A stretch of 47,322 nt of DNA, from assembly GCA_937920555.1 (NCBI GenBank), contig CAKZTM010000044.1, positions 1 through 47,322 on the forward strand, in the 5' to 3' direction. The notes under the pieces are model-generated. The model saw only the letters and a program-made list of their open reading frames with translations, was not told the origin of the DNA and did no database searches. Of this stretch, positions 43,027 to 47,322 are shown piece by piece. The position numbers and the translations under genes are program-made. This DNA comes from an uncultured Paracoccaceae bacterium. GTDB lineage: Bacteria; Pseudomonadota; Alphaproteobacteria; Rhodobacterales; Rhodobacteraceae. Numbering within the stretch: the stretch's first letter is position 1; the number at the start of each line of letters is the position of its first letter.

Positions 43027-43911
43027 TTACTGTTTGTTTGCTTGGATGCGGGTGTAGACAACCACATCATTTGCGGCAGATGACGTTCCGACGCTCAGGC
43101 CAACACCAACCGCGTTCTCTGCATTGGCTCCGTAAAAGCCACCTTCTACGGCCTGTGCATTGACCGAGTTCAAGCCATTGGTGATCGCGATCAGGTTTGT
43201 GTAATCGACATTTGCCGTGAACGTATTGCCGGTAATTGTCCCAGAAAGCGGCAGTGTGGCTGATCCGGCGATATCAAACGATCCCGAATTTTCGCCTGAA
43301 CCATCCTGAACGTTAAATTGGCCTATGATCGTCCCGCCTGTGAAATCAGCAGTGAAGCTGACCGTTGAGTTCGGCGCGTCATCAAAGATCGGATTTGGGC
43401 CAGCTTTATCGACCGAAATCTCGCCGCCGCCGGAATAACTGGCCGTTGTGGGCAGGTTCGCGGCCGGAGTGGCGGATCCAACAATCCCAAAAAACTGATT
43501 ACTTTGTGGACCAGTGTCCAACTGAATGTTTGCAATCGACGCATTGGTGGTATTTTCGTTTAGGAATACCGATGCCGTCGTGCCGCCGCTTGTGCCAACG
43601 TAGGAATTCGTCTGAGAGGTGGCCGAGTTGTTGGAGGCGGGCGTCATTTTGTATGTGGTGCCGTTGATCACAAGATCAAACGTCGCTTGATGGATCGGCG
43701 CGCTGTTTGTCCGCTGCAACGAAAACGTACTGTTGCCGCTGGCGACGACATACGGGCTGCTGGCGGTTGCTTGAGAAAACGACTTAGCCGTCGAGGTCGA
43801 CAGGGTTGTTCCGGGCGGAGTGTTGATAATGAAGTTGTTGGGATCTGTCGTGGATCCGCCGCCGCACGCGCCCAAACCAATTGCTGCCAGTGGGATTAGC
43901 AATTTGTACAT
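43027..43911 (-). CDS. Surface lipoprotein with TbpB-like beta-barrel
   Basis: The 294-residue precursor has a lipoprotein signal with lipobox LGAC (Cys16) followed by GGGSTT, a Ser/Thr/Asn-rich middle, and a C-terminal beta-rich part ending in EGGFYGANAENAVGVGLSVG. The GGFYG-x-NA-x-E pattern is the closing motif of the TbpB/HpuA-type beta-barrel of Slam-dependent surface lipoproteins. A ligand cannot be inferred. No Slam gene is in the window. The base composition looks like the neighbours by eye. Confidence 0.72.
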   Translation of the reverse strand: MYKLLIPLAAIGLGACGGGSTTDPNNFIINTPPGTTLSTSTAKSFSQATASSPYVVASGNSTFSLQRTNSAPIHQATFDLVINGTTYKMTPASNNSATSQTNSYVGTSGGTTASVFLNENTTNASIANIQLDTGPQSNQFFGIVGSATPAANLPTTASYSGGGEISVDKAGPNPIFDDAPNSTVSFTADFTGGTIIGQFNVQDGSGENSGSFDIAGSATLPLSGTITGNTFTANVDYTNLIAITNGLNSVNAQAVEGGFYGANAENAVGVGLSVGTSSAANDVVVYTRIQANKQ

Positions 43912-43947
43912 TATACACCCCGTCCGATTTCATGTGTTATGCCCGAC

Positions 43948-43975
43948 CACATATGCTAGGGGGCCAATTTGTCAA
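43948..43975 (-). promoter_or_regulatory. Promoter of the TbpB-like lipoprotein gene
   Basis: On the minus strand a perfect -35 TTGACA (43975-43970) is followed after 16 bases by TATGTG (43953-43948). A start site would fall about 30 bases before the ATG at 43911. Confidence 0.45.
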
Positions 43976-44067
43976 CAGTGTGGCATGGTTTACACTAGGT
44001 TACTGATGCTAAAATATACCCATTCTGGCATTGTTGTTTTCGTCTCTATGGCTCGTTTTCGCAAAGG

Positions 44068-47000
44068 TTACTCCGCGGCATGTGGTGCTTGCGCGGCAGC
44101 AGCAGGGGTGACGCGAACGGCTGTGTCGTCGGCCTGATTTTGCGGTTCGAGCCACGATATATCTTGGGCCTTTGCCAGTTTCGCCATCCGGTGCAGTCCG
44201 CGGTCGACCCAGCTTTGGGTCTCGCGACCAAAGCGGAGGCGCTGATAAAATACACCCAGACTGATCAACCCTTTGACGATCCATACTCTGGCGGCCAACA
44301 GCGCCGGGGTCACGATCAGCGTCAGGATCGTGGCCAGCCCAAGCCCAAATACGACAGCGGTGGCCAGTTGTTTCCACCACAAGGCTGTTGGCGCATCAAC
44401 TGTGTAACCGCCGTTGAAGAAGTCCACCGAGATGCCGAACATCATCGGTGCTAAGCCTGCCATAGTGGTGATTGTGGTCAAAAGAACCGGACGGATGCGC
44501 GCCTCGGCGGTGCGAGTGATTGCCTCGATCCTTGGCATATAGCGGGCATATTCCTGATATGTGTCGATCAGCACGATGTTGTTGTTCACAACAATTCCTG
44601 CCAAGGCGACCACGCCCGTGCCCGTCATGATGATGGAAAAGGTCTGGTCCATGACTAACATGCCAATCAGCACACCTGTGACCGATAGAACAACGGCGAC
44701 CAAAACAATCACCGAGTTATAAAACGAGTTGAATTGCGCCAGCAGGATCACAAACATAAGACCCAAAGCGCCCACAAAGGCTTTGCCCAAGAAGGCTTGG
44801 CTTTCGGCTTGGTCTTCCTGATCGCCTGCAAACTCCCATTGCACGGATGAGGGCAAACGTCCCACATCGTTGAGCGTTTGGGCGAGTTTTGCCAAAACCA
44901 AGCCGTCTGAGGAGGCCACGTCCTCCTGCATCCAATTTGCGACCGCGTCCGGGTTCGGATTGGTCACGTCGGTCACATCTTCAGGTGCCACATAAGCTGC
45001 GGCCCAAGTCAGAAGCTTGTCGTAATGTGCGCTCTTGGGAGTGGCGGCGTTTTCCAGCCATCCGGCAAGGTCACCCTGTTCGGGCTCCGACGGGAGCGCC
45101 GATTGCAGGGTCAGCCATGCGCTTACCTTGTCCACTTGGGTTTGTGCATTGATGCCTTCCGCGACACCGGCGCGAACGGTGAATTGCCGCTCGGTCTGGT
45201 AGCGGTTGATCTGGGCCAATTTTGGCACCGGTTGGCGGGTGATGAAGTTTGACAGCGGGATCAGCCCATCTGCTGTGCGGACCCGCATTTCATCCAGTGT
45301 GGACAGCACCCGGTCTTCCTCGGGGTAGCGCACGCGGATCTCGATTTCCTCGTCGGATGTGTCGACCTGCATGGTGTCGAGCAAAATTCCGCGTGTGACC
45401 AGTTGGACCATCGCACCAACCGTGGCCACATTGGCACCGTAACGGCCTGCCTGCTCCACATCGACGTCAATTTGCCAATCGATGCCGGGCAGGGGACGGC
45501 TGTCTTCGATATCAACAAGGTCATCCACGGTTTGGAGAAAGCCGCTGACCTGACCGGCTGCGTCCAAAAGATCATCCCAATTGGGGCCAGTCAGCCGGAC
45601 ATTCACCGGTTTGCCCGAGGCCGGGCCAATATCGGCTTGCAAAATCTCTGCCCGTATTCCGGGGATGTTTTTGACCTTGGCGTCAATCTCGGCGAGGATA
45701 TCTTTGCCTTTGCCACGCTCGTCCCAAGGGGCCAGTTCAAGCTGAATTTGACCAATCGTGTCGGTGGGGGCCTGTGCGCCACCGGTGTTTTGGTTGATGC
45801 CGCCGGCCCCTGCGAACGAGAAGATGCTCTCTATTCCGTCAATGCCCAAAAGCCGCTCTTCGACCGAGCGCACCAGCCGGTCTTTCTCTGAAAGGCTGAG
45901 ATTGCCACGGGCGCGCACAAAGACGATGGCCTGCTCTGGTTCGGTTTCCACGAAGAACTCGACGCCTTTGGAATTTTCGCCGAAATAGCTAAACACCTGT
46001 GAGACGAAAAAGACCACCAGACCAAAGGCCACAAATGGCATGAACCAATTGCCAGCGATGAAGTTGATGAAATGCCCAAACGGAGTGCGTTTATAGCCCG
46101 CTTTTTCAACCGGTGGCATCCGTCGCTTGCGCAGGCTGCTGCCGGCAACCGAGAGCATCAGGCAAGAGGCGACGAACAATGCGGCACCGATCAGTGGTGC
46201 GGGCATGGCCCCGCCGCGGATAAGCATCATGATACTGACGAACATGATCGCAACCGATAGGGCCAAAAGCCCCAAGCGCATAATCCAGTGCCAGCTGTTT
46301 TGCAGCGCCACGGCACGGTTGTCGAGCATCCGGCTTAAGCGGCCTGCCACACCGCCGATAACCGGCAAGTAAATCAGTGCTACCACAAGTGATGCGGACA
46401 GCACGAAGATGAGTGTGACCGGCAGATTGCCCATGAATTCCCCGGGCACACCGGGCCAAAACAGCATTGGCAAAAAGGCGCAAAGGGTTGTCGCAGTCGA
46501 GGAGACAATCGGCCAGAACATGCGTTTGGCAGCGGTCGTGTAGGCGTGCATCGGCCCGTCACCGGCTGTGATGCGCTTGTCCGCATATTCCACAACAACA
46601 ATGGCTCCGTCCACCAACATACCGACCGCAAGGATCAATCCGAACATCACGATATTGGTGATCGACATGCCCGCCACAGCCATAATGGCAAAGCACAACA
46701 GGAATGAGGTCGGGATTGCAAAGCCGACCAAAAGTGCGGACCGGATGCCCAAGGCGGACAGGACCACGATCATCACCAGTGCGATGGCTGTCAGCACGGA
46801 GGCTTCAAGCTGGCTGACCATACCTTCGACGTTTTTGGACTGGTCCATGGAGTAGCTGACGCGGATACTTTCCTTGAGCTCTTGAGGCCAAGCGCCGGTC
46901 GTGGCGGCCACCACCTCCTTGACCACCTTGACCGTATCAATCAGGTTTTCGCCTTTGCGTTTGACCACTTGCAGCGCCACAGTGCTTTCACCGTTGAAGC

Positions 47001-47322
47001 GCGCCGTGCCTTGCTGGTCCTCGAAGGTCAGACGAATATCGGCCAACTCTCCAAGGGTGATGACCCGGTCGCCATTAACCTTGACGGGAAGGTTGTAGAC
47101 GTCCTGCGGCTCTGTAAACGACGACGGAATTTTCACCGCATAGGTGCCCGACCCGCTTTCAACTTCGCCCGCTGCCACCAACTGGTTGTTACTGACCACC
47201 ACATTGATCAACTCGCTGGCGGTCACATTGTAGGCCTCAAGCTGAAGCGGGTCGATCAGCACCTCCAACATCTCGTCGCGGTGCCCGGCGAGGGACGCCT
47301 CAAGGACCGCGCCCACGCTTTC
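44068..47322 (-). CDS. RND efflux transporter permease, N-terminus beyond window
   Basis: The visible 1084 residues are the C-terminal bulk of an AcrB/HAE1-like inner membrane pump; the start lies past the right edge. It shows two sets of membrane helices and periplasmic porter domains. The proton-relay region reads GMLVDGAIVVVEYAD, with Asp-Gly where AcrB has Asp-Asp, and the second half has GIVVNNNIVLID. About 85 residues between porter segments (AWLTLQSAL to LNDVG) look like an insertion. It would pump drugs or lipophilic compounds with a membrane-fusion partner, which must be outside the window. Confidence 0.9.
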   Translation of the reverse strand, partial: ESVGAVLEASLAGHRDEMLEVLIDPLQLEAYNVTASELINVVVSNNQLVAAGEVESGSGTYAVKIPSSFTEPQDVYNLPVKVNGDRVITLGELADIRLTFEDQQGTARFNGESTVALQVVKRKGENLIDTVKVVKEVVAATTGAWPQELKESIRVSYSMDQSKNVEGMVSQLEASVLTAIALVMIVVLSALGIRSALLVGFAIPTSFLLCFAIMAVAGMSITNIVMFGLILAVGMLVDGAIVVVEYADKRITAGDGPMHAYTTAAKRMFWPIVSSTATTLCAFLPMLFWPGVPGEFMGNLPVTLIFVLSASLVVALIYLPVIGGVAGRLSRMLDNRAVALQNSWHWIMRLGLLALSVAIMFVSIMMLIRGGAMPAPLIGAALFVASCLMLSVAGSSLRKRRMPPVEKAGYKRTPFGHFINFIAGNWFMPFVAFGLVVFFVSQVFSYFGENSKGVEFFVETEPEQAIVFVRARGNLSLSEKDRLVRSVEERLLGIDGIESIFSFAGAGGINQNTGGAQAPTDTIGQIQLELAPWDERGKGKDILAEIDAKVKNIPGIRAEILQADIGPASGKPVNVRLTGPNWDDLLDAAGQVSGFLQTVDDLVDIEDSRPLPGIDWQIDVDVEQAGRYGANVATVGAMVQLVTRGILLDTMQVDTSDEEIEIRVRYPEEDRVLSTLDEMRVRTADGLIPLSNFITRQPVPKLAQINRYQTERQFTVRAGVAEGINAQTQVDKVSAWLTLQSALPSEPEQGDLAGWLENAATPKSAHYDKLLTWAAAYVAPEDVTDVTNPNPDAVANWMQEDVASSDGLVLAKLAQTLNDVGRLPSSVQWEFAGDQEDQAESQAFLGKAFVGALGLMFVILLAQFNSFYNSVIVLVAVVLSVTGVLIGMLVMDQTFSIIMTGTGVVALAGIVVNNNIVLIDTYQEYARYMPRIEAITRTAEARIRPVLLTTITTMAGLAPMMFGISVDFFNGGYTVDAPTALWWKQLATAVVFGLGLATILTLIVTPALLAARVWIVKGLISLGVFYQRLRFGRETQSWVDRGLHRMAKLAKAQDISWLEPQNQADDTAVRVTPAAAAQAPHAAE

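Overview
The window looks like chromosomal DNA of an alphaproteobacterium of the order Rhodobacterales (roseobacter-like). The grounds are the flagellar genes flaF, flbT and the DUF1217 gene, a one-domain FlgJ paired with a separate SltF-type lytic transglycosylase, the roseobacter-style pca and xdh genes, and tRNA genes with encoded CCA. Base composition is moderately GC-rich (estimated by eye, not counted). No insertion sequence, integrase island, CRISPR array or phage block is visible, so most of it reads as stable chromosome.

Layout. Positions 1-250: initiator tRNA-Met and a long hairpin. 250-8065: a peroxiredoxin-like gene, then a catabolic locus with a uronate dehydrogenase-like gene and hyuB and hyuA (ATP-dependent hydantoinase/oxoprolinase subunits) on the minus strand, diverging from a LysR regulator and an aldehyde dehydrogenase. 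8085-24381: a flagellar block of 20 genes in opposed operons: flgB-flgC-fliE-fliQ, flgF-flgG-flgA-flgH-fliL, fliI, flaF-flbT-DUF1217, flgJ-flgN, fliK-flgD, and sltF-flhA-fliR-flhB-fliJ-like. It covers rod, rings, rod chaperones, hook-length control and most of the export gate, but lacks fliP, fliF, fliG, fliM, fliN, flgE, flgI, flgK, flgL, fliC and the motor genes. Since metabolic genes flank it on both sides, the rest must be at another locus.

24561-26719: pcaD-pcaB (protocatechuate branch of the beta-ketoadipate pathway). 26849-29824: tRNA-Asn with its promoter, an intergenic stretch with a 32-bp palindrome and four copies of an 11-bp repeat, and a minus-strand unit of a 45-residue membrane peptide, a 514-residue exported protein and xerD, with overlapping reading frames. 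29997-31683: aroK-aroB (shikimate pathway). 31642-33494: a radical SAM protein and an EamA-type transporter, overlapping at start and stop. 33739-35952: a large SGNH hydrolase with two duplicated beta-sandwich-like domains. 35977-36051: tRNA-Gly(CCC).

36105-41934: xdhA-xdhB-xdhC-guaD, a translationally coupled purine catabolic operon (guanine to xanthine to urate, with the cofactor-insertion factor XdhC), preceded by a strong hairpin. 41898-47322: a VOC-family protein, a YaiI/DUF188 protein, a surface lipoprotein resembling the TbpB beta-barrel, and the C-terminal 1084 residues of an RND efflux pump cut by the window edge.

No spacer longer than 300 bases lacks a gene or RNA. The items that look least explained are the 11-bp repeat array (27136-27179), the small membrane peptide/exported protein/XerD coupling, the duplicated-domain SGNH protein, the radical SAM-EamA pair, and the orphan TbpB-like lipoprotein.
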